Shown: positions 9,147 to 18,873 of the stretch, one piece after another | Layout: each line of letters starts with the position of its first letter | How positions within the stretch are numbered: position 1 is the stretch's first letter | From: Ascaphus truei | Taxonomy: Eukaryota > Chordata > Amphibia > Anura > Ascaphidae | Reading direction: 5' to 3' | DNA: 64,000 nucleotides | Assembly: GCA_036426205.1 (NCBI GenBank) | Contig: WSYH01002457.1 | Location: 22,487 to 86,486, forward strand | Program-made: the position numbers and the translations under genes | The notes under the pieces: model-generated | Seen by the model: the letters and a program-made list of their open reading frames with translations, nothing else | What the model was told of the DNA's origin: nothing | Database searches by the model: none

Positions 9147-11233
9147 ATGACAAAGAAAAGGATTTCAAAAGATCTCAGCTTGAGAATAAAGGATATGTAC
9201 CAGAATGGACAGAGCATTGCACAGATCCACCGCTGGTTAGCTGCTTCGGGCCTCGGGTTAGCAAAAAGCACTGTTTGTTATCATGTGCATGGGAAGGCAA
9301 AAAATGTCAAAAGAAAGCCGACTGTCACTACTGAGTAAGTACTTACTGTATTTTCCCCCATAACTCTACCAACGTCTTGTACTGAACTCAATGTTTTATT
9401 AATCTTTACAGTACCTTTCGACTGTACTGTACAGTATAACATTTTTGCCATTCTTACAATCAGACACTAGCTTTTTAAGTCAACTCTACAGTAATATACT
9501 GTACTGTCTTCTGCACTTTAGGAGGTGGTGTCCTAGTGTAATCATTTCAAATATTCTGTTTTCTTTGAACTAATAATTCTGCAATTTGAGGGGCTATTTA
9601 TTTAAAATATTCATACTGTATACTGTAGCACCCAAAGTGTACTCACAGTACAATAAGTGCAGCAGCAACATCAGACAATAAGAAATCTGTGCGCTATTGG
9701 GATGCTTAATTTGCTTACTGTAAAAAATTGTTCTGCTTTTCTTTACACATTAGGGCGAACACTCTTCTGGTGAACCAAATAAGTGACGCGAATGATGAGA
9801 CGTGTGCCACAAGGGTAAAGAATGCACTAGAGGCAACTCACAAAATAAAAGCATCAGAGACCAGAATCAAGTTGATGAGATGGAAATTGGGATGGAAATA
9901 TGGGCGTTTTAAGTAAGTACAGAAATGTATACAGTACGTCACCCATGCCCTCTTTTTTTATGTTAGGCTCCCTCCTAATACAGTATCATACTGTATGTCC
10001 AGCATTTAGTGGCTCTAACATTTTTCCTCGTCATTACAGAGCGTATCCTATGATAAGGGAAGCCAACAAAATAAAAAGAGTGGACCAGGCACGGGCATGG
10101 ATTGAAAGTGGCAAGACTTTCAATGATGTCATCTTTACAGACGAGACAACTGTAGCACTTGAGAGGTTTGCCCGTTTTGGAATCTACAAAAAAGGAACGC
10201 CTATATCTGAAGCCGCGTCCCAAGCACCCAGTGAAGATGCATGTGTGGGTGCCATCTCTAGACAAGGACCAGGATGCATCATTATCTTTGAGGGTAAAAT
10301 AATGCACAAATACACATGCGGTGGCCTTATGCACTGGACAGCTGTACTTTATTCAGTATTTTGTACCCTAATGTTACATTTTTTTTCTTGTTTCCAGGAA
10401 TCATGAATAAAGCGTTCTTCCAAGATCACATACTGCTGCGGCCGAGTTTATTCGAGCATTTGCCCGTTCTCGGCCGCAGCAGTAACCTGGCGCGCGCCAG
10501 AGGGTGCCGGGCGCACGCCGAAGACACGGAGGAGCGCCCTCCGATCGGGGCTTTCTCCCTCCCGCTGCCGGGTCCGCCGGGTCCCCCTGCCGCCATCCCC
10601 CACATCACGGGACACCAGGGCTCCCTCGGGGAGCCCTGGACGCGCGTGCAGGGGGCGCAGGCTCCCGATGATGCGTGACCGCGCGTCGATGATGCGCGGC
10701 ACGCCGAGGGAGTGCGGCTAGAATGCCGGGGCATCCCCAGGCTTGAGGAGCTAGCCGCACTCAAATAAAATGTGCCGCCTCTGTAATTACACATATTGTT
10801 AAATACATAAAGAATGATTTCCCATCTGGTCACCGGTTCTTCCAGGACAATGATCCGAAACACACAGCATCGACGGCTCACTTTCTTGCCAGCGGTATCA
10901 ACTTTGTTAAGATGCCAGCGGAGTAAGTTGGGTAACCTTTTCGCATTGTTTTACACAGTTTACAGTATATCTCCTTACGTAATTCACCTTTTTTCTCCCC
11001 TCCTACTGTATTACAGATCACCAAATTTTAATCCCATCGAAATGGTATGGCATGAGTTGAAGGATTATATCAGAAAAGTGTGGAAACCGTCCAAAAAGGA
11101 AGAATTGGAAAAGGGGATACTGAATTTCTGGAACAATATACTCACCGTAGCCAGATGTAATAAATATATCGATCATATTGCGACTGTGTTGCCTATTGTT
11201 ATATAACGTAATGGCCAGGCCTCAGGAAAGTAA
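9147..11233 (+). pseudogene. intron-containing Tc1/mariner-like transposase, copy 2
   Basis: The fuller of the two transposase copies. Inferred exons are 9147-9334 (start MTKKRISKD, an HTH with SIAQIHRWLAASG and STVCYH), 9754-9912, 10040-10293, 10398-10922 and 11017-11206 (ancestral end 11233). Borders are canonical, such as CTGA|GTAAGTAC, CATTAG|GGCG, TTTTAA|GTAAGTAC, CATTACAG|AGCG, GAGG|GTAAAA and TTTCCAG|GAATC. Phases join in frame. Catalytic motifs are FTDETT, QDNDPKH and NPIEMVWHELK. Breaks: a frameshift after KKG in exon 3, the MITE inserted in exon 4 (10433-10783), and an early TAA at 11204-11206. The C-terminal KYIDHIATVLP resembles arthropod-type Tc1-like proteins (from memory, not searched). 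Probably inactive. Confidence 0.85.
10433..10783 (-). mobile_element. GC-rich serial-hairpin MITE, copy B (inserted in transposase exon 4)
   Basis: A 351-bp element flanked by TA at 10431-10432 and 10784-10785. Removing the element and one TA gives exon 4 sequence that aligns without gaps to copy 1 (about 3160-3200), which fixes the borders and a TA duplication. Opposite orientation to copies A (13286) and C (58177). Hairpins: CTGCTGCGGCCGAG with CTCGGCCGCAGCAG at one end, GAGTGCGGCTAG with CTAGCCGCACTC at the other, plus several internal palindromes such as CCAGGGCTCCCTCGGGGAGC. Confidence 0.9.
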
Positions 11234-11234
11234 T

Positions 11235-11928
11235 AAGGTACAGGTAAGTATGATACAGATAAGTATGTCCCTAAAAATAACCATGTCTGCATTTATTGTT
11301 TCTTTTAATTTTCAGAACTGCTGCAAGCAAGGAAGGGGGGGGATGTGTAAGATAATAGTATGGTGTTCATGAACAAACCAGCCTGTATCTTACACAAACC
11401 CCCCCTCTACCACCTCTCTCAGTAGTTACTGTATAGAAATTCGTGTTTGCCACAAAAAAAAAGTTTTTAAAAAAATCTTTTGAAATAAATACTGTATTGT
11501 TATTGTTTTAACCATTTATTTCTGTTAAACAGGCACAGGTAAGTATGATACAGGCACTTTACTGCACTGTATGTACTGTATGGCACTCAAACTAACCATG
11601 TCTGCATTTATTGTTTCTTTTCATTTTCAGAACTGCCGCAAACAAGGAGGGGGGGATGTGTAAGATAATAGTTACTGTATAGAAATTCGTGTTTGCCAAA
11701 AAAAAATATATATATTTTTAAAAAAATCTTTTGAAATACTGTATTTTCAGAGCTGCAGCCACCTCTCTCCCCATCTCGCAATGCCATAATGAAGAGAAAG
11801 ACAAGAGCTACTGTATTGTATTTTTGTACTGTATCATTCATTAAAAAATAAAATCTATTTTTTAAACCCCTCTTGCTGACCTGAAATTCTTATGAAAAGT
11901 TCAACAAACAAAGCATTGCACTTCACAT
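11235..11928 (+). mobile_element. right arm of long imperfect inverted repeat / transposase 3' region
   Basis: Inverse of 6254-6835. It contains a partly duplicated module: GTAAGTATGATACAG ... CCATGTCTGCATTTATTG ... TTTCAGAACTGC occurs at 11235-11325 and again at 11540-11640. The gt..ag look of each module suggests non-coding terminal exons of the transposase transcript. Similarity to the left arm ends at CACTTCACAT (11928). Confidence 0.7.
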
Positions 11929-12344
11929 TAGTTTGGGAAAAAATATATATAAAAACAAAAAATGCTTTTTAAAAATTATTATATTTTTATTGTTTAATCA
12001 ATCATTTGTGTTAATAATGCAATAAAATGCTGTAGAAAAATACTATTTTACTGCATTAAGGATTATCCAACATGTCTTCTGCCCAGCTCATGATAATCAC
12101 GCAACAATACATTTACGTTAATGGCTCTGTTGGAGGGCTCTGTTGTTGTGTTGTTGATAAGCTTTTGAACTTCAAGTTGACTTGTTTTGTTACAGTACAA
12201 TAGCAGTTTTAGAAGGGCTTTCTTAGCTAGGCCTGTATCTCACACAACATGTTAATCATATTACTAGTGGGGGGGGGAGTGCTGTGTTGAAGAAAAGGCA
12301 AGTTAGAAGGGCTTAGCTTATCGCACTTGCGCATGCGTGGCATG
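11929..12344. other. no gene seen; AT-rich
   Basis: AT-rich at first (TATATATAAAAAC, runs of A/T), then a mixed stretch with a G9 run near 12268. No coding pattern. Confidence 0.5.
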
Positions 12345-12640
12345 GTTTGTCAGATGTGTTGATAAGAAGTTGAAATCCTTGAACCTTGTGTGTGTGTGCG
12401 GGGGGGGGGGGTGTGACCTGTGCGAGCTGTATGACATTCCAAGCTGTAGTTCAAAGACATATTCTCAACAGGTCATCATAATGTTTTGATCCCCACCCCC
12501 CCAAATAAAAATCACAGTACTACAGTATGCCACCCACCTCAGAAAGAACGTACATGACTAGTGTGGAATTAAAAAGCAACAGTACTGTTTGATTCTCATA
12601 ATGTCCATTCTTGCTATGCAAGCCAAGGTGATAACAAAAA
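12345..12640 (+). repeat. ~290-bp repeat, copy 1 of 3
   Basis: Landmarks: GGTTTGTCAGA-GTGTTGATAAGA, a GTGTGTGTGCGGGG run, ATATTCTCAACAGGTCATCAT, CCCCCAAATAAAAATCACAGTA, GTACATGACTAGTGTGGAATT and GATTCTCATAAT. Further copies lie at 12838-13125 and 14225-14510 in the same orientation. Unidentified; probably part of a larger element duplicated here. Confidence 0.85.
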
Positions 12641-12837
12641 AAAACCACATTATACAGTACAGTATATATTTTTAAAACTTGAACTAACTTCCAAATGAAT
12701 GGGAAGTTATACACGAATGCACATTAATAATCAACAAGGTCCCAGGTCCCAACCAAAGAGAATTACATGGAGGCGCAGAACAGTGAGAGCAGGCTCGGGA
12801 AGATTAATGCAACCACAAAGCAAAGCATTTGAAAATG

Positions 12838-13125
12838 GATGGTTTGTCAGAGGTGTTGATAAGAGGTTGAAATTCTTTAGCCGTGTGTGTGCGGGGTGGA
12901 GGTGTGAGCTGTGCTAGCTGTATGAAGTTCGAAGCTGTAGTTCATAGACATATTCTCAACAGGTCATCATAATGTTTTGATCCCCACACCCCCAAATAAA
13001 AATCACAGTACTACAGTATGCCACCCACCTCAGAAAGAACGTACATGACTAGTGTGGAATTAAAAAGCAACAGTGCTGTTTGATTCTCATAATATCCATA
13101 ATTGCTACAGTATGCAAGCCCATGG
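12838..13125 (+). repeat. ~290-bp repeat, copy 2 of 3
   Basis: Close match to 12345-12640, without the long G run. The last part (TATGCAAGCCCATGGTGATAACC) is partly repeated once more at 13187-13220. Confidence 0.85.
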
Positions 13126-13285
13126 TGATAACCCCCAAAAATATACAGTATACTGTACTGCATTTGTTAAACTTGAATCTCAGAATATCCATACTTGCTA
13201 TGCAAGCCATGGCGATAACCATGGTTGGTCGGAAAGGCATTTAGAATATTTTTTAATATTGTCTATTATTGCTTATTTGATTATA

Positions 13286-13644
13286 CACTGCCGACACAGT
13301 TTATCCGAGTGCGGCTCATTCCGCAAGCCGGGAAATGTCCCGGCTTGCGAGCCGCACTCCCTCAGCGTGCCGCGCATCACCGATGCGCGGTTATGCATCA
13401 TCGGGTGCCAGCGCCCCCTGCACGCGCGTCCAGGGCTCCCCGAGGGAGCCCTGGTGTCCCGCGATCGCGGGACGGCGGCAGGGGGTTCCGGGGGACCCGG
13501 CGGACCCGGCAGCGGTAGAGAGAGCGCCCCGATCGGAGGGCGCTCTTCCGCTGCTTTGGCGCGCGCCCGTCACCCTGCGGCGCGCGCCAGGATACTGCTG
13601 CGGCCAAGAACGGGCAAATGCTCGAATAAACTTGGCCGCAGCAG
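13286..13644 (+). mobile_element. GC-rich serial-hairpin MITE, copy A
   Basis: A 359-bp element flanked by TA at 13284-13285 and 13645-13646. Ends are CACTGCCGACACAGTTTATCC and, reversed, CTGCTGCGGCCAAGTTTATTCG. Internal hairpins in order: GAGTGCGGCTC/GAGCCGCACTC with nested GCAAGCCGGGA/TCCCGGCTTGC; CCGCGCATC/GATGCGCGG; CCAGGGCTCCC/GGGAGCCCTGG; GTCCCGCGATCGCGGGAC; AGAGCGCCC/GGGCGCTCT; GGCGCGCGCC pair; CTGCTGCGGCCAAG/CTTGGCCGCAGCAG. No coding potential. The TA duplication fits Tc1/mariner mobilisation. Confidence 0.9.
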
Positions 13645-13654
13645 TACTACAGTA

Positions 13655-13990
13655 TTGCAGACATAAATTATTTGCATTTTTCATTTTTCCATGATTATCC
13701 TGATAAAATTAAAAAAATGTACCTTTAAATTTCCCAAGAATCATTTATACACCCCCCTCCCCCCCCAAGGAAAAAGAAAGAATGGCAACAATTATTAATT
13801 TATCATAAAAATGATTCAGATTATGGTTTATTTAGATCAGTCCTCAAAAAAGGGTTTATTTTATTTTGAATTTGAAATTCAATTTGAGTGTGTGGGGTAT
13901 TCTCCATGAAGGGCGTATTACAGGTTAATTGCTTTGGGTAACGTTTGGCTTTGTGTGTGGATAAGCATTTATATTCACGTTGGTTTGTTT
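13655..13990 (+). mobile_element. second copy of element segment seen at 3916-4190
   Basis: Shares TTGCATTTTTCATTTTTCCA, ACCTTTAAATTTCCC, GAAAAAGAAAGAATGGCAA, GGGTTTATTTTATTTTGAA and GGTTAATTGCTTTGGGTAA with 3916-4190 in the same orientation. This shows that copy 2 of the transposase unit is followed, after other insertions, by the same downstream segment as copy 1. Confidence 0.75.
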
Positions 13991-14224
13991 GCAAGGACGT
14001 CTTTGTGTGTGAAGTAGTGGTGGGGGGTGTGGGGGGTTGAAGGTGAAATTAACCACCGGCCCTTAAACTTGCAATTCTCTTGGTACATGCGTGGAGGAGT
14101 CATTCAAGAAGGGATTAACACACGTGCACATGCGTTAAGCCTCAAAGGCCTCAAGAAGACTCAATGACACAATTACTGTAAACAAAGCCTCAAAGATTAA
14201 ACTAAGCCACAAAGCCACCCATTA

Positions 14225-14510
14225 CAAACGAATGGTTTGGGAGAGGTGTCGATAAGAAGTAGAAATATTTTAGCCTTGTGTGTGTTTGTGCGGGGGGGAG
14301 GGGGGGAGCGCTGAATGCTGGATTATTAGTTCAAAGAAATATTTTCAACAGGTCATTATGATGTTTTGATCCCCACACCCCCAAATAAAAATCACAGTAT
14401 GCCACCCACCTCATAAAGTACGTACATGACTAGTGTAGAATTAAAAAGCTAGAGTAGTGATTGATTCTCAGAATATCAAGAATTGTTACTGTATGCAAGC
14501 CCATGTCGAG
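14225..14510 (+). repeat. ~290-bp repeat, copy 3 of 3
   Basis: The most diverged of the three copies, with small deletions but the same landmark order (GTGTCGATAAGAAG, G-rich run, TTTTCAACAGGTCATTATG, CCCCCAAATAAAAATCACAG, GACTAGTGTAGAATT). 14511-14880 holds nothing recognisable. Confidence 0.8.
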
Positions 14511-14880
14511 AAATTAAATTGAATGAGAAGTCATATACGCATAATGTGATGACACGCATATGCATTTCAACAAGGTTCCAATGAGACATACACGCATGCG
14601 CATAAATGTGATAACACGCTCAGGAATACAGGCATACAGACATACAGTACACGCATGCACATAAAATAAAAACAGTAGGAAAAGAAGAGCAAGCCTTGCA
14701 AAAGTATTGATTAATAAATAATACATATAGAAATGTGATGACACGCATAAAGTATGCATTTCAACAAGATTCCAATCTGCATGAGCGGAAAAACTATTTT
14801 ATATATACGTTATGTTTTTGTAATAATGTACTCATATTTTGTATGTGTATGGCTAACGAGCCTCAGACTACTGAATATAG

Positions 14881-16075
14881 CAGGGGTGGGGAACATCTGG
14901 CCCATGGGCCTTATAAGGCCCACAAAATCATTTGGTCTGGCCCCCTGCGTAGCCCTGCCCGGTATATTAAAAAAATTAAAAAATGGTGACAATTCTACAT
15001 GTGAAGAGCCGAGGTCCTGCAGGGCAAGCAGGGTGTCCGGCCTGCAGCCTGTTGGCCCGCTCCCCCCTCGCCACCCCCCCACTCCCATCGTGGGTCGGAG
15101 GGCAGGGAAGCGTCAACCCAGCATCCCCTGCGCTGTACGACTGCTGCCTGACCTGCGCACTACCAGAGGGCAGCCAGTGTGGGGTTTACAGCGAGAAGTG
15201 CAGCTCTGGACTCGGCTGTCATGCTCAACCCGAGGAGCCCAAATCACTGCAGGCGCTGCTGGAGGGAAGGGAGTCTGCACCAATGTGACGGCAAACAAGC
15301 TGAGGAACTTCCTGCTGGGACAACAGGCTTCAGGTAGGAAGAGCTGTACTGTATTAATAGTCATACTGTCCACACCTCCCTATTTATGGGAGAGAATCTC
15401 AGGCTAAGCTGTCTCCTTGAAAACCATTCCCTCATCCCAAATGGAAGATTTAGGATTTCCCAGCACTTGCATTCTGAATCTCCCTGGGAACGGCTTTTAT
15501 ATTGGCATATATGTCCCAAATATTGGGGGCCATGGACATCATTTATCAAAGCATGCTATGTACTGTATCAAATACCTAGAAAGTGCATGTAAGCCTATAA
15601 CAGATAAGTGACTAAATAAAGTGTGAAATGTATAATTGTCCCACAAAAATGGCTGCATGTGTTTGTGTCAGTGCACCAAGACCAATTTTATAGTCTCTCT
15701 CCCCGGTCGATTCACCACCTGCTCCGATTACCCCCCCACCTGTGTGTGAGAGTGTTTGTGTGTGTGATTTCCCCCGCCCCTGCTCCGATTTCCCCCCCCC
15801 TGTGTGCGTGAGAGTGTGTGCGTGTGTGTTTGTGATTTCCCCCCCTTGCTCCGATTTACCTGGAAAAGCAGTTGCGAGTAGCAACATCATCAATACCAGC
15901 TAACATCACACGCCTCACCAAAGAGAAGCAGTTCCAGCCATCACATTAGGGGTGAGTTAATTAAATGTTTGACCAATATAGCAGGCTAATTTTTAAGTTG
16001 ATAATTTTGTATGGCCCGCAAATGATGTTATAAATATACAAATGGCCCTTGGCAGAAAAAGGTTGCCCACCCCTG
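14881..16075. mobile_element. hAT-type non-autonomous element carrying host exon fragment
   Basis: Left end CAGGGGTGGGGAACATCTGG; right end, reversed, CAGGGGTGGGCAACCTTTTT. Flanks form an 8-bp duplication with two mismatches: GAATATAG (14873-14880) and GTATACAG (16076-16083). The terminal motif and TSD length fit the hAT superfamily. No transposase remains. The interior holds an IGFBP exon fragment (15130-15333) and three copies of a TGCTCCGATT..CCCCC.. GTGTGTGAGAGTG unit (about 15718-15860). Confidence 0.85.
15130..15333 (+). pseudogene. captured IGF-binding-protein exon 1 fragment
   Basis: Translation gives DCCLTCALPEGSQCGVYSEK, then CSSGLGCH, SLQALLEGR and, after a one-base loss in the G run near 15270, GVCTNVTANKLRNFLLGQQ. 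This matches the second half of the IGFBP N-terminal cysteine-rich domain (usual GCGCCLTCAL, CG.YTERC..GL.C, LLDGRG.C). It looks closest to the IGFBP3/5 type. The segment ends TTCAG|GTAGGA, where the family's exon 1 donor lies, and intron-like sequence follows. It was therefore taken up from genomic DNA, not from mRNA. It lacks the start, signal peptide and C-terminal thyroglobulin domain and is out of frame. It lies wholly inside the hAT element. Confidence 0.8.
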
Positions 16076-16083
16076 GTATACAG

Positions 16084-17224
16084 TATGAACTCGTAACGTT
16101 AATCTCTGCTTCAAATATAAATCTTCAAATTACAAATTAATTACACACACAGATACTTGCAGAACAGTACTGTGAACTGTAGGTTGAATTGCTATTAGAC
16201 TTTTAAGACAACAGCTCGCGATCGATTGAGTTTCTAGACGTATTGCAGACAACGCTAAAATTATAGAAACCCGAGTCATTGACTATACGGTTGGAAAAAA
16301 TAGCGCGTCATGACCTGTATTCAGAGCAGTACGGCGTGCGAGGCTTTAGAATAAAGGTTGGCGCAGCAGTAGCAAAAAAGTAACAAAATGCTGATTGGAA
16401 TGCTAGGCAGAGTCTGGAGAGTGCATCCGGGGGGAAATACTTATGGGGTGATGTTAAGGTATCCATCTAGGCAAAAGGGGGGCTAAGGCAGATCGTGCAG
16501 CTGTAAAAAATTAAGGCAAACAGTCACCAGTATCAGATGTTGAGGCAAGTCCAATGATGTAGTGATCAGGGAATTTCAAGTCCTGTGCTGGTCTTAGAGG
16601 GGAAGACAGCTGATTGAAGTGTTGGTCTGGCTTGTCCATTGTGCAGGACTCCCAAAAGTGCTGACAACCCCCATCTGCAGCAAGCACAGTGGAGTGTGGA
16701 AATCCGCAGCTGAATCGGGACAGATCTGGGGTCACCGGCTTCAAATCCCTCTTGGGGGGCATCCCCACCAACTCCCTCAGCCGTTGCTGTAGCCTATGTG
16801 CCAACAAAAACCACAGATCAGTGCTTTATTTTTATTTCTGGCGGCGACGTACAAAGGAGCTTCCCTAGCACATGTGCATCCGTGCAGGTGACGGAATTTC
16901 AGGTAAGTATATAGGTGCACACAAGTGCAATTTAACTTGAGATTTATTTAATTTTCCCTTAAAAAAAGCCTTCTGTGATACTTAATACATAGACCTTATA
17001 GTTTTGTACATTTTGCACCATAACTATAAGAAATATGTCATACAGTGTTAAAAACAACAAACACTGCTTTGGGCAGCAGCTGCCTAGAGGATCCTACTTA
17101 AATAAATAAAGAAAGAAAGAAAGAATGTAGCAGCAATTCCAAATTTGCAGCAACATCACCATTTAAAAAATTGGTAGCCAATCAGAATGACAAAGTACTG
17201 TGTACTGTACAAAAACAATGTCGA
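16084..17224. other. no gene seen
   Basis: Mixed sequence. A minus-strand open frame (16511-16807) has no recognisable similarity and no exon-like borders that I could support. A short AAGA repeat lies at 17105-17125. Confidence 0.45.
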
Positions 17225-17740
17225 CAGAGTAATTACATAGTTACATAGTAGATGAGGTCAAAAAAAGACATACATCATCAAGTTCAACCTGTGCTAAATT
17301 TAGACAACAGATACTTTAACCTATATCTATACTTATTGATCCAGAGGAAGACAAACAAAAAACTCAATTAAGGGGAAAAATAAATGTTCAACCTTTTTTT
17401 GAACAAATCTATTGTATCTGCCATCACAGTCTCCATGGGTAATGAATTCCACATTTTAACTGCCTTTACTGTAAAGAACCCTTTCCTTTGTTGCTGGTGA
17501 AATCGCCTTTCCTCCCACTTAAAGCGATGCCCCAAAGTAATTTGTACTGCCCGTGGGATGAATAGTTCGTTTGAAAGCTCCTTGTACATTCCCCAAATAT
17601 ATTTGTATATAGTTATCATATCGTCTCTTAGACGCCTCTTTTCTAATGTAAATAAATATAATTTAGCTAGCCTCTCCCCATAAGTTAGATTGTCCATTCC
17701 CTTTATTAAATTGGTGGCTCTTCTCTGCACTCTCTCCCCC
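17225..17740 (-). mobile_element. LINE fragment: C-terminal reverse-transcriptase region and 3' end
   Basis: The minus-strand translation contains VQRRATNLIKGM, LTYGERLAKLYLFTLEKRRL, YKYIWG, FFTVKAVKMWNSLP and DLFKKRLN. This is the usual C-terminus of CR1/Rex-like non-LTR polymerases (RR, SLEKRRLRGDL, WNSLP, FK..L). The 3' tail (17225-17345) has the dispersed motif TTACATAGTAGATGAGGT...AAGTTCAACCTG, also seen near 60585 and 61255. 5'-truncated and non-functional. Confidence 0.8.
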
Positions 17741-17815
17741 CGGACTGCCCCCCCCCCCCCCCCACCCCCCCCCCCTCCCCAAACCTCACCCCCCCCCCCC
17801 CTCCCCACGTTATTG
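17741..17815. repeat. poly-C tract (G-rich on minus strand)
   Basis: Runs of 9-17 C broken by single A, T or AAACCT. The minus strand has several G runs that could form a G-quadruplex. Length is prone to sequencing error. Confidence 0.9.
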
Positions 17816-18597
17816 AGGTTTAGTGAATAAGAGCCACACTTTGAGATGTGACTGCACATATTCAGTGTGACCAGCAGATGTCATGGAAGCAGCATTACAG
17901 ATGTGAGCAAAGCCATTCTGGTAAAGTACCTCTTGTATTGTGCAAACTAGAGAACAACATACAGTAATACAGAGTGGGCAAAGACTTCTTATAACACCAA
18001 CATCTTACAGTATGTGTATCAAACCCACACATCACAACACAGTTGTAAAACAATATTGTGTGTGAGATCCTAGTCACAATCTCATGCAAAGGATTTCTCC
18101 GGGGTACAGTAGGTTTTATGTAGAAATAATAAAATACATACAGTACTTACATTTGCTATGTTAGATTTCAAATCCTTTGGAGAAATGATTTTAAACCCTG
18201 ATTCATTTTTCTGATCATATTATACTTTATTTCATCAGTACATCTTTTACATGGTAAGGATAAAATGCAAAAATATATCACATAACATCACACAAAAGGA
18301 TCAGGACAGAAAATACAGTTACAGTAATAATATATTAGGAGATACTGTGTTGCATTAGCGCAGAACAAGCTGCTCTTCCCAGTTGGAAGGTAACCATTGC
18401 ACTTGTGCAGGAAAATACACTTTAGATACCTAAACAGTCCTTGGTTAAAATGCTTTATAAAGCAGTGGCATTGGTTTTCAGGGAACACAACCCTAATTCC
18501 TGATAAAAAAGAGGAGGCTACTTCTGTTTTATAGAAGATGTGTGCCAATGGGGAATTGTAATCATGCAGAAATAAGCCGATCTATCCTCTAGACTAG

Positions 18598-18873
18598 AGC
18601 AGAGTTGGCCAACTGCAGTCCTCAAGGGACACGAACAGGTCAGGTTTGAAAGATATCCCTGTTTCAGCACAGGTGGCTCAATCTATCCTCTAAAGCAGTG
18701 GTGGTCAACTTCATTCTTCAATGGCCAACAACAGCTCAGGTTTAAAGATCTCTGCTTCAGCACAGGTGGCTCAAATCAGTGGCTCAGTCGTTGACTGAGC
18801 CACCTGTTCTGAAGCAGGGATATCCTTAAAACCTGACCTCTTGGTGGCTCTTAATGACTGAAGTTGCCCCCCA
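18598..18873. mobile_element. palindromic MITE, one partial and one full copy
   Basis: 18598-18690 holds a left half (GGCCAACTGCAGTCCTCAAG ... CAGCACAGGTGGCTCAAT). 18695-18873 is a nearly complete foldback: GGTGGTCAAC ... TGCTTCAGCACAGGTGGCTC, centre GTCGTTGACTGAGCCACC, then GAAGCAGGGATATCC ... AAGTTGCCCC. The same element recurs at 31195, 52735, 54722 and 54920, which marks a high-copy frog-type family. Confidence 0.85.

Noticed and set aside
15130..15333. Functional IGFBP gene
   Set aside because: Only part of exon 1, frameshifted, no signal peptide or C-terminal exons, and enclosed in a hAT element.
16511..16807. Minus-strand frame as a MASP-1 protease exon
   Set aside because: No protease motifs (no AAHC, DIAL or GDSGG) and no matching splice borders.
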